The notes below the pieces were generated by a model, which saw only the letters and a program-made list of their open reading frames with translations, was not told the origin of the DNA and did no database searches. From Ruegeria sp. EL01 (GTDB lineage Bacteria > Pseudomonadota > Alphaproteobacteria > Rhodobacterales > Rhodobacteraceae), in contig NZ_OMPS01000038.1 of assembly GCF_900313035.1 (NCBI RefSeq), forward strand, positions 62,001-126,000: a DNA stretch of 64,000 nt. Reading direction: 5' to 3'. The translations under genes and the position numbers were made by a program. Positions 63,659 to 64,000 of this stretch are shown one piece after another. Numbering within the stretch: the stretch's first letter is position 1; each line of letters begins with the position of its first letter.

Positions 63659-64000
63659 TGCTGATTTGGTTCCTGCCCACTTTCCTGATCTTCCTGCTGA
63701 TTGGCCTGCCTGTGTTCTTCGCACTGCTAGCCGCGCCCGGCATCCTGCTGTGGCTGAACGGTCAGACCAACGACATCACCCTGCTCTACCGCAATGTCTA
63801 TAACGGCATGGACAGCTTCCCCTTGATGGCGATCCCGTTCTTTATGCTGGCCGGAGAGTTGATGAACCGCGGCGGCATAACCATCCGTCTTGTCGAATTC
63901 AGTCAGGCTTTGATGGGTCATCTGCGCGGCGGTCTGGCGCATGTAAACGTGCTCAGCTCGATCCTGTTCGCGGGCCTCTCGGGTTCTGCAGTGGCCGACA
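63658..64000 (+). CDS. TRAP transporter large permease (DctM), 5' part
   Basis: 114 codons visible before the window ends. The start shares one base with the DctQ stop (TAATG). The translated start MLIWFLPTFLIFLLIGLPV and the following GMDSFPLMAIPFFMLAGELMN and GSAVAD blocks are the hallmark of DctM. The complete protein would be about 430 residues with about 12 membrane segments. It follows DctQ in the same operon. Confidence 0.93.
   Translation, partial: MLIWFLPTFLIFLLIGLPVFFALLAAPGILLWLNGQTNDITLLYRNVYNGMDSFPLMAIPFFMLAGELMNRGGITIRLVEFSQALMGHLRGGLAHVNVLSSILFAGLSGSAVAD

Overview
The window reads as a contiguous piece of chromosome from an alphaproteobacterium of the Rhodobacteraceae, most likely the Roseobacter group (Ruegeria/Phaeobacter-like). 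The evidence is a GANTC methyltransferase (CcrM) beside rnhB, the alphaproteobacterial flagellar proteins FlaF, FlbT and a DUF1217 protein, a DciA-type DUF721 protein, a serC-serA operon with a structured leader, and TRAP and Pot transport operons. The base composition is moderately GC-rich and fairly even by eye (not computed). I see no rRNA, tRNA, CRISPR array, insertion sequence or prophage, and no gene-free stretch longer than 300 bases.

Region by region. 1-4.3 kb: envelope operon pmbA (5' end cut off by the window), an inositol-monophosphatase-family phosphatase, a divergent KdtA-like glycosyltransferase and lpxK, all overlapping. 4.3-6.7 kb: DsbA-like thioredoxin and DciA, divergent from mutY. 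6.7-9.4 kb: an AlkB-type alkane hydroxylase and a membrane class III cyclase. 9.4-11.3 kb: ccrM and rnhB, with three GANTC sites between them. 11.4-14.7 kb: two small exported proteins, a membrane protein with a C-terminal winged-helix-like domain, and a DUF427-cyclase fusion. 14.8-20.5 kb: flagellar block (DUF1217, flbT, flaF, flagellin, flgN-like, rod-binding protein; divergent fliK and flgD). 20.6-29.1 kb: a phosphotransferase, then a putrescine module (FAD oxidase, potI, potH, potG, potF, GntR regulator, aminotransferase). 29.1-36.4 kb: lytic transglycosylase, WYL regulator with a divergent GST-like gene, rnr, a DUF2064 protein, dapE. 36.6-44.9 kb: a prokaryotic glutamate-receptor-like channel with an altered pore filter, LysR regulator with an SHMT-like enzyme, dapD, threonine-dehydratase-like enzyme, LOG protein, cystathionine beta-lyase. 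45-52 kb: cbpA-cbpM, cytochrome P460, rlmN, small exported proteins including a 55-residue lipoprotein, an asparaginase-II-like enzyme, and an ArsR/AHSA1/YCII group. 52-58.5 kb: serB, an acyl-CoA/malonyl-CoA synthetase, a PPP phosphatase, serA and serC. 58.5-64 kb: a catabolic cluster of a Gfo/Idh oxidoreductase and UTRA regulator divergent from an LLM monooxygenase, aldo/keto reductase, flavin reductase and TRAP permeases, running off the right edge.

How the genes work together. Lysine/diaminopimelate (dapE, dapD) and serine (serA, serB, serC) biosynthesis are well represented. The putrescine module combines uptake with two candidate degradation enzymes under a local GntR regulator. The right-edge cluster has the enzyme set of an oxidative desulfonation route such as sulfoquinovose monooxygenation (inference). 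The most unusual items are the glutamate-receptor-like channel lacking the K+ filter signature, the DUF427-cyclase fusion next to a membrane winged-helix-like protein, the GANTC/palindrome promoter of ccrM, and the serC leader, whose ribosome binding site sits in a competing hairpin loop.
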